A stretch of 64,000 nt of DNA from Pleurocapsales cyanobacterium LEGE 06147. Its GTDB lineage: Bacteria; Cyanobacteriota; Cyanobacteriia; Cyanobacteriales; Xenococcaceae. This document shows positions 9,441-19,366 of this stretch, piece by piece (the stretch's first letter is position 1; each line of letters opens with the position of its first letter). The position numbers were made by a program, and so were the translations under genes. A model generated the notes under the pieces. That model saw only the letters and a program-made list of their open reading frames with translations. It did no database searches and had not been told where the DNA came from. The DNA lies in contig JADEWQ010000001.1 of NCBI GenBank assembly GCA_015207585.1, forward strand, positions 62,001 through 126,000. The letters run 5' to 3'.

Positions 9441-10736
9441 TTACTTTTTATGGGAATATACGGCATCTTTTTTATCAATTCTTACAACAGATTTTAAATC
9501 TACAATTCCTTCACAAAAACTATTATTAATTACTTCCATTACTATTAATTCATCAATCCAGTCATAGCTGATACCTTCTTCTGAGTGTACGCCTACTGTA
9601 AATGTATAAACACCTTTATTTAGATGGCAGGGAATTTGAAAACCTACAGTTAGTTGTTCGCCAGCTTGTAAGCATGGTAAATCAGCCTCCATTAAATAAG
9701 TATTGGTGCCATAAATTACCATACCCATCAAGTTTCTTAAAGAAATGCCTACAACTAAATCTGAGAGTTCTGCTTTTGCTGTTAAAGAAACTAAAATTTG
9801 AAAAATTGACCCGGTTTCTACTTTAGTAATTTCTTTATTATCTAAGTCGGTAAGTTTAACATTATCAATTTTGACTAATTGGTTTCCATGTCGATGCAAA
9901 GCTTTTTGTTGATGATTATCAATGACAAAATCATCATGATTTTCAATCTCTCTAATTTCTTCGCTGGGTTGAGATTGGTTTACTTGATATTGTTCGGGAT
10001 TATCGGAACTCAATAAAGCAATATAATGATTGACGACTTCTTTTGGTTCGCCAATTTCTAATATTTTTCCTTGATTCATTAATACTGCGCTTTTACACAG
10101 CATTTTGACGCTGGAAGAATCATGAGAAACAAACAAAATCGTAACTCCCTGCTGTTTCATTTCCCTAATGCGCTTCATACAGCGAGCTTGGAATTTGGCA
10201 TCACCTACGGCTAATGCTTCATCTACTATTAATATGCTCGGTTCTGAATTAGCAATGACAGCAAATGCTAATCTTACCACCATCCCGCTAGAGTAAGTTT
10301 TGACAGGCTGATCGATAAAATCTCCTATTTCCGCAAAAGCAGCAATCTCATCAAATTTAGCCTCTATTACTTCACGGCTTAATCCCAAAATCTGTCCATT
10401 AAAAAATACATTTTGCCTTCCAGTAAACTCTGGATTAAAGCCGCTGCCTAACTCTAGTAGTGCAGAGATTCGACCATTTACATATACTTCACCTGTAGTT
10501 GGCATTAGTGTACCCGCAATGATCTGCAACAAAGTGCTTTTGCCCGAACCATTTTGACCGATAATCCCAACAGTTTCTCCTCGATAAATTTCTAGGTTGA
10601 TATCTTGCAAGGCACAAAATTCTTGGGCACGACTTTTTCCAGGTAGTAGAATTTCTTTGAGGCGATCTACTGGACGAGCATACCGTTTGTAATGTTTGGA
10701 GACATTTTTTATCGAGATAGCAATATCCTGCCCCAT
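9441..10736 (-). CDS. wzt: Polysaccharide ABC transporter ATPase with C-terminal cargo-binding domain (Wzt)
   Basis: 431 aa from the ATG at 10736. GAGGAG lies 12 bases upstream; a TTG 42 bp further out is a poorer start because the conserved MGQDIAISIKNVSKHY begins at the ATG. The ATPase domain has Walker A GQNGSGKST (about 60-68), signature YSSGMVVR (148-155) and Walker B SILIVDEA (167-174), as in KpsT/Wzt. Residues about 280-430 form a beta-rich Wzt-type C-terminal domain, which in known systems recognises the capped glycan end. Next to Wzm and the candidate capping methyltransferase it completes an ABC-dependent O-antigen export set. Confidence 0.92.
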   Translation of the reverse strand: MGQDIAISIKNVSKHYKRYARPVDRLKEILLPGKSRAQEFCALQDINLEIYRGETVGIIGQNGSGKSTLLQIIAGTLMPTTGEVYVNGRISALLELGSGFNPEFTGRQNVFFNGQILGLSREVIEAKFDEIAAFAEIGDFIDQPVKTYSSGMVVRLAFAVIANSEPSILIVDEALAVGDAKFQARCMKRIREMKQQGVTILFVSHDSSSVKMLCKSAVLMNQGKILEIGEPKEVVNHYIALLSSDNPEQYQVNQSQPSEEIREIENHDDFVIDNHQQKALHRHGNQLVKIDNVKLTDLDNKEITKVETGSIFQILVSLTAKAELSDLVVGISLRNLMGMVIYGTNTYLMEADLPCLQAGEQLTVGFQIPCHLNKGVYTFTVGVHSEEGISYDWIDELIVMEVINNSFCEGIVDLKSVVRIDKKDAVYSHKK

Positions 10737-10832
10737 GCTTTTTTCTAACTCCTCAAAATTTCCACACTTAAACACCAAAAAAACTACATCTTGTTTACTG
10801 AGTTACAACATCTAGATTAAATGAGAATCAGA

Positions 10833-11696
10833 TTACAAAACATCAGCAAAAGCTGGGCGTAAAGCACGATAAAAGGATAAACCGACCCAAAACACAAATA
10901 CAGAAGTAATTATGGCATATCCCCATTCTTGCCAATGAATTATCTGCCCTTCCAAAACTATGTCACGGTAAACTTCAGCGATTACAGCCATAGGATTGAG
11001 CCAAAATAGCAAACTCCGAAATTGCTCGGGAATGATTGAAACTGGATAAACAATAGGAGTCAAGTAGAACCAAAGATTAAGAATTACTGCCAAGCTTTGA
11101 GTAGTATCCCGCAAAAATACTGTTAATCCTGCTGCTATGTATCCTAAGCCAACCGTAAAAAGCAACTGGGTTAACCAGATTAATGGCAACCAAGCTAAAG
11201 TTTCATGAAGGTTGCCTGACAAAGCCGCCGTCATCACAATTAAAATAGCCAACCCAACCGCACTCTCGATAAAAGCCGACAAAATTGGTACTAATGGCAA
11301 TAAAGACAGAGGAAAAACTACTTTTTTAACCAAATTTGACTGTCCGACTACAGAATTGCCCGCCTCTACTAAGCCAGTGGTAAATGCAATCCAAGGTAAT
11401 AAACCAGCAAACAACCACAGTCCAAAGGCAAGATTGTCGTCTGCTGACAAACCTTTGAGACTTAATCTGACCTTGAGTACAATAGAGAAGACATAGGTAT
11501 AAATTAGCAATTGAGACAATTGATTAATTAGAGGCCACAAATTGCCTAGTATCGAACCTTTGTATTTAGCTTCTAAATACCGTCGCACTAGCATTCTCAG
11601 CAAGTTAAAATTCGACCACCATACCTGGTTCACGGGTAGCAGAGAGCCAATCATATAAAGTCTATGTCTAATTTTTTTACCCAGCATCAACATCAA
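10833..11696 (-). CDS. wzm: Polysaccharide ABC-2 type permease (Wzm)
   Basis: 287 aa with about six membrane spans. The N-terminal amphipathic region has LVRRYLEAKYKGSILGNLWP, typical of Wzm/KpsM/TagG permeases. It pairs with the ATPase gene 96 bp downstream to export a lipid-linked polysaccharide across the inner membrane. It is the first gene of the operon running down to about 4339, so the promoter should lie in 11697-12122. The N-terminus MMLMLGKK offers two ATGs within four codons, which I cannot separate. Confidence 0.9.
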   Translation of the reverse strand: MMLMLGKKIRHRLYMIGSLLPVNQVWWSNFNLLRMLVRRYLEAKYKGSILGNLWPLINQLSQLLIYTYVFSIVLKVRLSLKGLSADDNLAFGLWLFAGLLPWIAFTTGLVEAGNSVVGQSNLVKKVVFPLSLLPLVPILSAFIESAVGLAILIVMTAALSGNLHETLAWLPLIWLTQLLFTVGLGYIAAGLTVFLRDTTQSLAVILNLWFYLTPIVYPVSIIPEQFRSLLFWLNPMAVIAEVYRDIVLEGQIIHWQEWGYAIITSVFVFWVGLSFYRALRPAFADVL

Positions 11697-12122
11697 ATAA
11701 ATTCAAGCAGGTATTTAAAAATTATTATTTAATAAATGACCAAGAACAGACAACTAACCTAAAAGTAGGGCAAATTCTACCAATTACTAAGGGTTCATCA
11801 TCTCGATCGCTATTGGTTGTAGCTATGAACATAAGTTAGAGCTAAGTCTAAATTATCGGTGAGATTAAATAAAATTTGACCCAGTCATCAAACTGCTCGT
11901 TTATTGGCAGGATGTTTCTCAGTTTCCTTACCTTACTTACAAAGCCTTCCATGGTTTGCAATAGTCCCGGGTTCCTCACTCGATAACCATAAATGTAACC
12001 TTTCTCTATCAAGCTCAACAGCTATAAAATTTAAACATAATATTTAAAAATAAATATCAAGATAACTCAAAAATAAATTTTCCTAGTAATTACCGTAAAT
12101 ACTTAATATATATTATGACAGC
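11697..12122. other. Intergenic, likely holds the wzm operon promoter
   Basis: AT-rich, with no confident gene. On the minus strand 11848-12021 is open for 58 codons without a usable start (it includes LIEKGYIYGYRVRNPG). It may be a degraded coding scrap, but I do not recognise it. No clear terminator or operator was seen. Confidence 0.4.
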
Positions 12123-13310
12123 TTACTTTTGAGGAACTTGAGAGGCGATCGCCCGACCAATTTCGAGAGAAGAGGTAGCGGCTGGAGAGGGCGCATTACA
12201 TACGTGCAAAGCTTTGGGACGGTTAATAATCAAAAAATCATCAACTAACTTGCCGTTGTTGCTTAAAGCCTGTGCTCTTACCCCTGCATGAGTAGGCACG
12301 ACATCTTCCGATCGAACTTCAGGAATCAATCGCTGCAAGCTGCGGACAAAAGCAGCTTTACTCCAAGAGCGAATCATCTCCTGTAAACCAGAGTTGGCAT
12401 GTTGAGCTGATAGTCTCCAGAAACCAGGATAAGTCATCGTTTCCATAAAATCCCTGAAGTCAAAATCAGTTTTGAGATAGCCTTCTCGTTTGAGGCTGAG
12501 GACGGCATTGGGTCCGGCATGGACGCTACCGTCTATCATACGAGTGAAGTGAACGCCCAAAAAAGGAAAATTAGGATTGGGTACGGGATAAATGAGATTT
12601 TTGACCAAATAGCGTTTTTCTGGGGTTAACTCGTAATACTCTCCGCGAAAGGGAACGATTTTAGCAGGGGGATTGATTCCAGCGAGTTTGGCGATGCGAT
12701 CGCTAAAAAGTCCGGCACAGTTGATTAGAAATCGAGTAGCCAATTCTCCTCGATTAGTTTCTATGACATAACCTTCCTCAATTTCTTTAATCTCTTCAAC
12801 TTTTCGATTCAAATATAGTTCTGTACCTTGAACTTTAGCCAGTTCGGCATATTTTGCACATACTTGTTTGTAGTTGACAATACCCGTAGACTTAACGAGA
12901 ATTCCTCCCAAGCAACTAACATGAGGCTCTATTTCTCGTACCTCTTCTCTGCTTAACTTGGCAATTTCGATCTCGTTATCCAAACCTCTCTGATAAAGAT
13001 TATCTAATAAAGGAAGTTCTTCTGAGTCGGTAGCAACAATTACTTTGCCGCAAACTTCATAATCGATACCATGTTCTTGGCAAAATGCCACCATCGAGCG
13101 ATTGCCTTCCCGGCAAAATTTGGCTTTAAAACTGCCTGGCTTGTAGTATATACCGGAGTGAATTACGCCGCTATTATTACCAGTTTGATGAGCGGCTAAA
13201 AGGTTTTCTTTTTCCAATAAAATAATTTTGGCAGCAGGAAAGCGTTTACTCAAAGCCATAGCCGTGGACAAGCCAACAATTCCACCGCCAACAATAGCAA
13301 AGTCGTACAT
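12123..13310 (-). CDS. lhgO: L-2-hydroxyglutarate oxidase (FAD-dependent, LhgO family)
   Basis: 395 aa, normal length for the family. The Rossmann FAD motif VGGGIVGLS is at about 7-15, followed by NNSGVIHSGIYY and the C-terminal VPTHAGVRAQAL typical of LhgO. Family members oxidise L-2-hydroxyglutarate to 2-oxoglutarate and pass electrons to the quinone pool at the membrane. In cyanobacteria the gene is often found near sugar-modification clusters, so a different 2-hydroxy-acid substrate is possible. The start at 13310 has only a weak ribosome site. Upstream 13311-13577 holds a dispersed hairpin repeat and no gene. Confidence 0.85.
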   Translation of the reverse strand: MYDFAIVGGGIVGLSTAMALSKRFPAAKIILLEKENLLAAHQTGNNSGVIHSGIYYKPGSFKAKFCREGNRSMVAFCQEHGIDYEVCGKVIVATDSEELPLLDNLYQRGLDNEIEIAKLSREEVREIEPHVSCLGGILVKSTGIVNYKQVCAKYAELAKVQGTELYLNRKVEEIKEIEEGYVIETNRGELATRFLINCAGLFSDRIAKLAGINPPAKIVPFRGEYYELTPEKRYLVKNLIYPVPNPNFPFLGVHFTRMIDGSVHAGPNAVLSLKREGYLKTDFDFRDFMETMTYPGFWRLSAQHANSGLQEMIRSWSKAAFVRSLQRLIPEVRSEDVVPTHAGVRAQALSNNGKLVDDFLIINRPKALHVCNAPSPAATSSLEIGRAIASQVPQK

Positions 13311-13333
13311 AAGTCATATCAATTTGTTTTTTT

Positions 13334-13363
13334 TGTAGGGACGCATGGTTATGCGCCCTTACA
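13334..13363. repeat. Dispersed hairpin repeat (GTAGGG.CGCAT type)
   Basis: A 13-base arm TGTAGGGACGCAT and its near-complement ATGCGCCCTTACA flank a 4-base loop, with two mismatched or wobble pairs. This matches the common intergenic hairpin scattered through many cyanobacterial genomes. It lies upstream of lhgO on the coding strand. Confidence 0.75.
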
Positions 13364-13577
13364 GAGATTAATTTATAGCAGAAATTTAGGAATTTGGTAT
13401 CAGAAATGAAAGCGTTGTTGTATCTAGCTTTTAGTCTTGCTAACTGTACCTCACCGATTCGAGAAAAGCTATATAACTTCTTTAAAATATAATGTGTTTA
13501 TATAAATGAGATAAATGAGGAGCAATGGTTTTTGATTTCTTGGTAACTGCTCCTCATCTTGCGATTTTCTCTGACTT

Positions 13578-14855
13578 TTACAAAGGTATTAATTCGGTTT
13601 CTACTCCCATTTTTTTAAGCATTTGCCCAATTTCATCGCAGTAAATGGCGTTCATCACAATAACTTTATCCGGCCGATACTCTTTGAGAAATTCCGGTGG
13701 CATAATTTCTTTGCCTACTCCAGGAATAAATTTACCGTGACGGTGAGGATTGATATCGACTACGTATTCAATCTTGTCAATGGTATCGAGAGTTGTCAGA
13801 AAAGCAACGCATTTAGAACCAGAACCCCAAACAACTACCCGCTGATTTTCTGCTTTCCATTGCTCGAGATTTCGCCGCCAATTATCGAGCTTGCTTTGAA
13901 TATTGCTGGCAAAATGCCGAACATCTTCGGCTACTTGTGCTACGGTTTCTTCAAGAGGATGTACCTTGTCTGAAGGAGCATCTACGGGTTGAGCTTCAAT
14001 CAGCAAATATTGATCGCCGTAGTCAAGATATAGATCGCTGACTTCAAAATTACAAGCGCGGAACAGACGAGCTAGAGTGCCAGGGGAAAAGTAAGAACAG
14101 TGTTCGTAATAGATATCTTCAAAAGCTAAATTCTGTAAAACTCTGGTATTGTCAGGTATTTCCAAGAAAAAATTAACCTTATGGCGAGAGGTTCGCTCCC
14201 TTCGCGCGTAGTGCGGCAGCACTCGCTGCGCGGAATCGCCAATCGATTTACGCACGGTACTGATAAATTCGGCGGTTGGCTGAATATGTTCTAGGGTATG
14301 GCGGCAACAGATAAAATCGCCTACATAGCGAGCGTGTTTTTCGCCGTAGTAGTCTTGAATAAAGGTAACGCGATCGGCAGCTTCACTCTTGACTCTACCG
14401 GGAACTACACTAGGATCGATACCTACACCAGTATTATTTCCTAATTCGCATAGCAATAGCAGAAAATCTCCCTTGCTACAGCCAATTTCGACAATATGTT
14501 TGTTATGTAAATCGTATTTTTCAATCAGTTTATTAGCTAAATCGAGAGCGAATTTATTAAAAGTCGGAGAAAAACTTTGCTGATCTTCGTAGTTAGGAGC
14601 ATAAGCCGACCATTTTGGGTCAAACTCTACGTTGGTGATAAAACCGCAATGGTCGCAAAAAGCGAGAACGACATCACCGCAAGGAAAATCCAAGGCTTCC
14701 TCTTTGGTAGACATCATCAGACAACTATGTACCGGTACGTTACGTACTTCGTAAAAGATTGATAATCCTTTGTGAGAGCAGTTGGGACAGATGTGTTCTG
14801 TAAGATAACCGTTTGATTCTGGTTTGGTTTGAATGGAGATAGGGTTTTGTACCAT
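13578..14855 (-). CDS. Class I SAM C-methyltransferase-like protein with zinc motif and C-terminal Rossmann domain
   Basis: 425 aa. An N-terminal zinc-binding motif (CPNCSHKG and a later CDHCG) leads into a SAM domain (IVEIGCSKGDF; CRHTLEHIQPT). A C-terminal second Rossmann-like domain with VVWGSGSKCVAF follows. This order matches sugar C-methyltransferases of the Methyltransf_13/23/14 group. An in-frame run of about 18 residues including RVLPHYARRERT, between the SAM domain and FFLEIPDN, is encoded by a palindromic repeat (14184-14240) and looks foreign to the family. Whether the enzyme tolerates it is unknown. Confidence 0.8.
   Translation of the reverse strand: MVQNPISIQTKPESNGYLTEHICPNCSHKGLSIFYEVRNVPVHSCLMMSTKEEALDFPCGDVVLAFCDHCGFITNVEFDPKWSAYAPNYEDQQSFSPTFNKFALDLANKLIEKYDLHNKHIVEIGCSKGDFLLLLCELGNNTGVGIDPSVVPGRVKSEAADRVTFIQDYYGEKHARYVGDFICCRHTLEHIQPTAEFISTVRKSIGDSAQRVLPHYARRERTSRHKVNFFLEIPDNTRVLQNLAFEDIYYEHCSYFSPGTLARLFRACNFEVSDLYLDYGDQYLLIEAQPVDAPSDKVHPLEETVAQVAEDVRHFASNIQSKLDNWRRNLEQWKAENQRVVVWGSGSKCVAFLTTLDTIDKIEYVVDINPHRHGKFIPGVGKEIMPPEFLKEYRPDKVIVMNAIYCDEIGQMLKKMGVETELIPL
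14184..14240 (-). repeat. Palindromic dispersed element inserted in frame in a methyltransferase gene
   Basis: It contains AGTGCGGCAGCACT (a hairpin), then CGCTGCGCGG and ATCGCC, the same core found at 41344, 42941, 46953 and 61564. A further GCGAGAGGTTCGC palindrome lies on its left. On the coding strand it reads RVLPH without a stop. Confidence 0.8.
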
Positions 14856-14909
14856 GTTAATTTTTGGCAGGTTTTAAGCTAACTAAGCAAGATAAAAGAG
14901 AAGTCAAAT

Positions 14910-15788
14910 TTATGGATTAGATTTAACAGTTTTTAGCGGAAAGGCGATCGCGTGTCCTACTTTCCAGGTAATTCCCGGATAACAATTTTCTATAGGCTGA
15001 ATTTGGTAAGATTGAGATTGCAAGAAATCTGCTACCGCTTGTTGTTTGCGTTCAAAAGATGCTTCTTGTTTAGCGTCAATTTCATAAATCACCAGCGGCT
15101 GGTATTGAGCTAAAGTTTGTTTCATTCCTTGCAGTACATCTAATTCTGCCCCTTCAACATCGATTTTGACCAAAGTGGGTGGAGTTAACTCTTCCCGAGC
15201 AATTAGCTCGTCAATAGAGACTAGAGCTACCGCCATCGAGCCTTGTACATCCGGTGGTCTATCTACGCTAGCAAGAGTATGACCGCCAATATTTCTGGTG
15301 AGTAAGAGTTGACCTTCCCCCATGCTTCCAGAAACAGCTTTTTCGATAACTGTAATTTGGGAGAAATTGTTGAGTCGAGCATTATGGTGAATTTTGGCTG
15401 CATTATCCGGTACTGGCTCAAAGGCATATACTTTTCCCGTATGTCCTACTAATTTGGCTCCTAGGATGCTAAAAAAGCCAATATTAGCACCAATATCATA
15501 AAAAACTCCTCCTGGCTTCAGATGGCTGGCTAAAGCTTCTTGCAGGGGTAATTCATAGTCTCCCAAAGCGAAATCAGGATTTGCCGAGCCACCATTAAAC
15601 TTCAATCCCGCACCAATGCCTCGAACGATCTTGACATCTCGATCGCTAACACTCAACCGCATTAAATTATTAATAAAGGAATTAGAAGGTAGCGCTCGCT
15701 GTATTCCTCCAAGTAATTGAGTAGGCAATAACTTTACCAGATAAGTTAGTGATTGTTTTTTGAAGGAGGTAAAAACGGTAAAAATCAT
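14910..15788 (-). CDS. FkbM-family SAM methyltransferase
   Basis: 292 aa. It has DIGANIGFFSILGA, AFEPVPDNA, and KIDVEGAELDVLQGM, the standard FkbM signatures. The family mostly O-methylates sugars and natural products. It lies in a row of methyltransferases and deoxysugar genes, so a role in methylating a polysaccharide sugar is likely; the exact position and donor sugar are not shown. Gaps to both neighbours are short (54 bp downstream, 158 bp upstream) and all run the same way. Confidence 0.88.
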   Translation of the reverse strand: MIFTVFTSFKKQSLTYLVKLLPTQLLGGIQRALPSNSFINNLMRLSVSDRDVKIVRGIGAGLKFNGGSANPDFALGDYELPLQEALASHLKPGGVFYDIGANIGFFSILGAKLVGHTGKVYAFEPVPDNAAKIHHNARLNNFSQITVIEKAVSGSMGEGQLLLTRNIGGHTLASVDRPPDVQGSMAVALVSIDELIAREELTPPTLVKIDVEGAELDVLQGMKQTLAQYQPLVIYEIDAKQEASFERKQQAVADFLQSQSYQIQPIENCYPGITWKVGHAIAFPLKTVKSNP

Positions 15789-15946
15789 CTTAATTTAGGT
15801 CTCCTAACTTTAGATTAGTAAGGGATTGATGATACCGCGCCTTTTAAAAATTGTCTGTGTTTGCCTGGCGATATTTGAACCCCAACACGATGGCAATCCC
15901 CCGATCTCATCTCGCAGCAAGTGACGGCGACTGGAAGCCAAAAATT

Positions 15947-17179
15947 TTACTCGATTATTCTGGGTTCGGGAATCGGCACGATAAACTTGCCTCCTTGTTG
16001 TCGATAAGCTTCTTGCTGCTGTACGATCTCCTCTGCAAAATTCCAAGCCAAAATTAAAACATAATCTGGTTTATCTTCTAGCAGCTTGCTCGGAGGAAAA
16101 ATAGGTAGATGATTAATCCCCATATAACGACCGTGTTTAAACTTATTTAAATCGACTATGTAATCGAGTAGAGTTTTATTAATTCCCAAGTAACTGAGCA
16201 TGGTTGTCGCTTTAGCAGCTGCACCGTAGCCGACAACTCTTGTATCCTGTTTTTTCAAATCCCACAAAAGATCGAGTAAGGAGTATTTAAAGGCAACGAC
16301 GCGATCGGCAAATTCTCGATAGTAATCGATGCGATCGATTCCTTTTTCTCGTTCCTCTTGCAGCAATGATTTGACCGATTCTGTTACTGCTTCTTTGGGT
16401 TCGACAAAGAGGCGCAAGGAACCGCCATGAATTGCCGTCTGCTCGATATGATTGAGATAGAGAGAATGTCTTCTAAATAACTTGTCTAAAGCAGTAACAG
16501 AGAAGTAGCACAGGTGCTGATGATAGATAGTGTCAAATTCACAACGATCTACTAAGTCAACCACATAGGGAGCTTCAATGACTGCTACACCAGTTTCTTT
16601 TAAAAGAATTGCGATCCCTTCGACAAAGCCATTAAGATCTGGTACGTGAGCTAAGACATTATTAGCCAAAAACAGGTCAGCTTGTTTGCCTTCTGCTTTT
16701 AATTGTTTAGCTAATTCTTTGGTAAAGAAAGTACAAACCGTAGGAACTCCTGCTTTTTGTGCTGTCTCTGCCGGTCCGGAAGCGGGGTCGATTCCCAACA
16801 CGGGAATTCCTCGCTCGACGAAGTTTTTCAGCATATAGCCGTCATTGCTGGCAGCTTCAATAACAAAACTATTGCTGTCTAAATTTCTCGTTTCAATCAA
16901 GTTTTTGGCACTGTCACCAAAATGTCTTAGTAGAGAAGGAGAGACAGAAGAAAAGTAGGGATAGTCCCGACAAAAAAGAATCTCGGGAGGAACTGTTTCG
17001 GTTATTTGAACTAAACCACAATCTGGGCAAAAAGCGAGGTCAAGAGGAGCAGTATATTCTGGTAAATCTAGTTTTTCTTTTGTCAGTAATCCATCTGCCA
17101 AGGGTGTATAGCCGAAGGAAATAATTAAATCTAGTTCCCGATTACCACAGGAACGACAAGCAACTTGCTCTTTATCCAT
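15947..17179 (-). CDS. NDP-hexose C-methyltransferase-like protein (TylCIII/NovU type)
   Basis: 410 aa. The N-terminal zinc motif ACRSCGN (Cys8, Cys11) is paired with FCPDCGLVQ. The SAM domain has [13 protein letters not shown] and VLAHVPDL, and the C-terminal domain has [14 protein letters not shown]. This is the classic three-part layout of sugar C-3 methyltransferases making branched deoxysugars. It follows the epimerase and rfbF genes on the same strand, so it probably acts on a CDP-activated sugar made by that set. 100 bp separate it from the epimerase stop. Confidence 0.85.
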   Translation of the reverse strand: MDKEQVACRSCGNRELDLIISFGYTPLADGLLTKEKLDLPEYTAPLDLAFCPDCGLVQITETVPPEILFCRDYPYFSSVSPSLLRHFGDSAKNLIETRNLDSNSFVIEAASNDGYMLKNFVERGIPVLGIDPASGPAETAQKAGVPTVCTFFTKELAKQLKAEGKQADLFLANNVLAHVPDLNGFVEGIAILLKETGVAVIEAPYVVDLVDRCEFDTIYHQHLCYFSVTALDKLFRRHSLYLNHIEQTAIHGGSLRLFVEPKEAVTESVKSLLQEEREKGIDRIDYYREFADRVVAFKYSLLDLLWDLKKQDTRVVGYGAAAKATTMLSYLGINKTLLDYIVDLNKFKHGRYMGINHLPIFPPSKLLEDKPDYVLILAWNFAEEIVQQQEAYRQQGGKFIVPIPEPRIIE

Positions 17180-17279
17180 ATTTATCTTAGTTATTACATA
17201 TTTTCTCTGTTTTCTTTTTTAGGGCAACCTTAACTAGATTGCCCCAAAGTGCTAGTTCAAATATTTTTATTCCTTTTTT

Positions 17280-18326
17280 TTAAGGGGCGATCGCTAGGGT
17301 TTCTCGCCTCCAACGCAGATCTTCTTCCAACTGTCCGCTACTAATTAAATATTTAATGTGAGCAATACGTTGGTATTTTGGACCTTCAAATTCTTCTAGA
17401 GTTAACCCAACTTTTTGATAGGCTTCGTACAATTCAGCTGCTCCCTTACGAGCGCTCCACTGAGGCTCGAAAGCAGGCAAGACTCGAGTAACTTTACTAC
17501 AATTTACTCGATAGCAACGTTTATCCGGTCCTGCATCGGGGGCATATTCAATCTTACAGTTAGGCACTACTTCTTTAACAATTTCTGCAAGATCGCGAAT
17601 TTGGTAATTATCTTCGTTTCGCCCTATATTAAATGCCTCATTGTGGACTAACTCTCTGGGTGCTTCTAGTACGGCGATAAACGCCCTAGAAATATCTTCA
17701 ATATGCACTATTGGTCGCCAAGGAGTACCGTCACTTTTAATGTAAATTTGTCCTGTTGTAAAAGCCCAAGCAACTAAATTATTGAGAACTAGATCGAAAC
17801 GCAGGCGAGGAGAAACACCGTAAGCAGTAGCATTACGCAAAAAGGTAGGAGTGAAACTATCGTCTGCCAGTTGACCGAGATCTTGTTCTACTTTTACCTT
17901 AGAAACGCCATAAGGAGTAACCGGATTAAAAGCTGATTCTTCATCAAGCCAATCGGCACCTCCAGCACCATAATTGCTACAGGAAGAGGAAAAGATAAAG
18001 CGAGTAATGCCCGCTTGTTTAGCTAGTTTAGCTAGCTGTACGGAGGCCAAATAATTAATTTCGTGAGTCAGATTAGGATTGAGATTGCCGAGAGGATCGT
18101 TAGAGAGTCCCGCTAAATGCAATACCGCTTCAAATCCTTCTAAATCTTTTAGTTCAACATCTCGGATATCTTTTCGCAGTTCGGGAATTTCAACAATTCC
18201 GTCTCCAAAGGTACTGCGCTGATATAAATCGCTATCTAAACCAACAACTTCATATCCCTTCTTTAGTAACATTGGCACCATTACCGTGCCGATATATCCT
18301 TTGTGACCAGTTACTAAGATTCTCAT
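17280..18326 (-). CDS. Extended SDR nucleotide-sugar epimerase/dehydratase linked to rfbF
   Basis: 348 aa from the ATG at 18326, chosen because MRILVTGHKGYIG begins the Rossmann fold there and a strong GGGAGGAT lies 4 bases upstream. NAD motif TGHKGYIG is at about 6-13, and the catalytic YGVSK follows FSSSCSNYG. It overlaps the end of rfbF by 77 bp. With rfbF and the C-methyltransferase it probably converts a CDP-hexose toward a modified sugar; whether it epimerises, reduces or dehydrates cannot be told from sequence. Confidence 0.85.
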   Translation of the reverse strand: MRILVTGHKGYIGTVMVPMLLKKGYEVVGLDSDLYQRSTFGDGIVEIPELRKDIRDVELKDLEGFEAVLHLAGLSNDPLGNLNPNLTHEINYLASVQLAKLAKQAGITRFIFSSSCSNYGAGGADWLDEESAFNPVTPYGVSKVKVEQDLGQLADDSFTPTFLRNATAYGVSPRLRFDLVLNNLVAWAFTTGQIYIKSDGTPWRPIVHIEDISRAFIAVLEAPRELVHNEAFNIGRNEDNYQIRDLAEIVKEVVPNCKIEYAPDAGPDKRCYRVNCSKVTRVLPAFEPQWSARKGAAELYEAYQKVGLTLEEFEGPKYQRIAHIKYLISSGQLEEDLRWRRETLAIAP

Positions 18327-19098
18327 TTGGATCCTCCCATGTTTTCCAAGGTGCATTACCGCTTGCCCAAAGGCTTTCTAAACGTCGCTTGTCGCGCAAT
18401 GTATCCATACATTGCCAGAAAGAATCATGTTTATAAGCCATTAACTGTCCGTCTCTGGCCAATCTTTCTAGCGGTTCTTTTTCCCACTGAGTTTCATCTC
18501 CGTCAATGTAATCAAACACCTCTGGTTCTAACACGAAGAAAGCACCATTAATCCAGCCTTCTTTAGTTTGGGGTTTTTCAGAGAATTCTACAATTTGGTC
18601 ACCATCTAGTTCTAAATGACCAAAACGGGCTGGGGGACGAACGGCAGTTAAGGTTGCTAGTTTACCGTGAGATCGATGGAAAGCTAACAATTTCTGTAAA
18701 TTGATATCGGAGACTCCATCGCCCCAAGTAAGCATAAAGGTTTCATTAATGTAAGGGGCTAAACGCTTAATCCGACCGCCTGTATTGGTCGTTAGTCCAG
18801 TTTCGATCAACTCTACCGTCCAATCTAGTTGATAGCCAGCGTGGGTTTTTACTTCGCCATTACGTAATGCTACGGTGAGATTACTGTTAAGAGCGCAGTA
18901 ATCTACCATGTATTTTTTGATTACGGCTCCCTTATAGCCGAGAGCAATGATAAAATCCTTAAAACCGTAGTTGTGATAGTGCATCATAATATGCCAAAGA
19001 ATTGGCTGTCCGCCTATCTCCACCATCGGTTTGGGTTTATTCTCCGTTTCTTCGGATATTCGAGTTCCCAGACCTCCAGCAAGAATTGCTACTTTCAT
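18250..19098 (-). CDS. rfbF: Glucose-1-phosphate cytidylyltransferase
   Basis: 282 aa. LAGGLGTRISEET, KPKPMVEIGG, TWGDGVSD and INGAFFVLEPEVFDYI are specific for RfbF, which makes CDP-glucose from glucose-1-phosphate and CTP, the entry to CDP-deoxysugars. Family members are about 257 aa and end close to the APWKTW segment seen here. This one runs on about 24 residues through the ribosome site and start of the epimerase gene, so a normal stop seems to have been lost. No CDP-glucose 4,6-dehydratase (rfbG) is seen in the window. Confidence 0.92.
   Translation of the reverse strand: MKVAILAGGLGTRISEETENKPKPMVEIGGQPILWHIMMHYHNYGFKDFIIALGYKGAVIKKYMVDYCALNSNLTVALRNGEVKTHAGYQLDWTVELIETGLTTNTGGRIKRLAPYINETFMLTWGDGVSDINLQKLLAFHRSHGKLATLTAVRPPARFGHLELDGDQIVEFSEKPQTKEGWINGAFFVLEPEVFDYIDGDETQWEKEPLERLARDGQLMAYKHDSFWQCMDTLRDKRRLESLWASGNAPWKTWEDPNENLSNWSQRIYRHGNGANVTKEGI
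18331..18338 (-). promoter_or_regulatory. Ribosome binding site that fixes the epimerase start
   Basis: GGGAGGAT on the minus strand, 4 bases before the ATG at 18326. It lies inside the rfbF coding sequence, so the two genes are probably translationally coupled. Confidence 0.75.
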
Positions 19099-19366
19099 AA
19101 TCGTTCCTCAATTGACTTATTTGACCGAGTAAACGGGTAAATTTACTAATATATCAGCATCAGCATAATTGTAAAGATAGCGAAGCTGTTTTTTTTTAAA
19201 GTTTTAGTGAAAAATTAAAAGGCGATGTAAAATGCTTGTAAAATCTAACTCATGTAGATTAGGCATATTTTAATATATTGAATTTTAAGCGATCGCCTTT
19301 AGGGATTTTAGCTATGTTTCTCGAAGTCCAGATGGGACAGTAAAGCGAGTCTTGAACCAATTTTTA

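Noticed and set aside
15810-16046. 78-codon minus-strand frame overlapping the C-methyltransferase gene
   Set aside because: It overlaps the end of a well-supported gene in another frame and is rich in Arg and Ser with no family resemblance.
17221-17243. Inverted repeat GGGCAA...TTGCCC as a terminator
   Set aside because: On the coding (minus) strand it is followed by an A-rich, not T-rich, run, and it lies between genes that run the same way.
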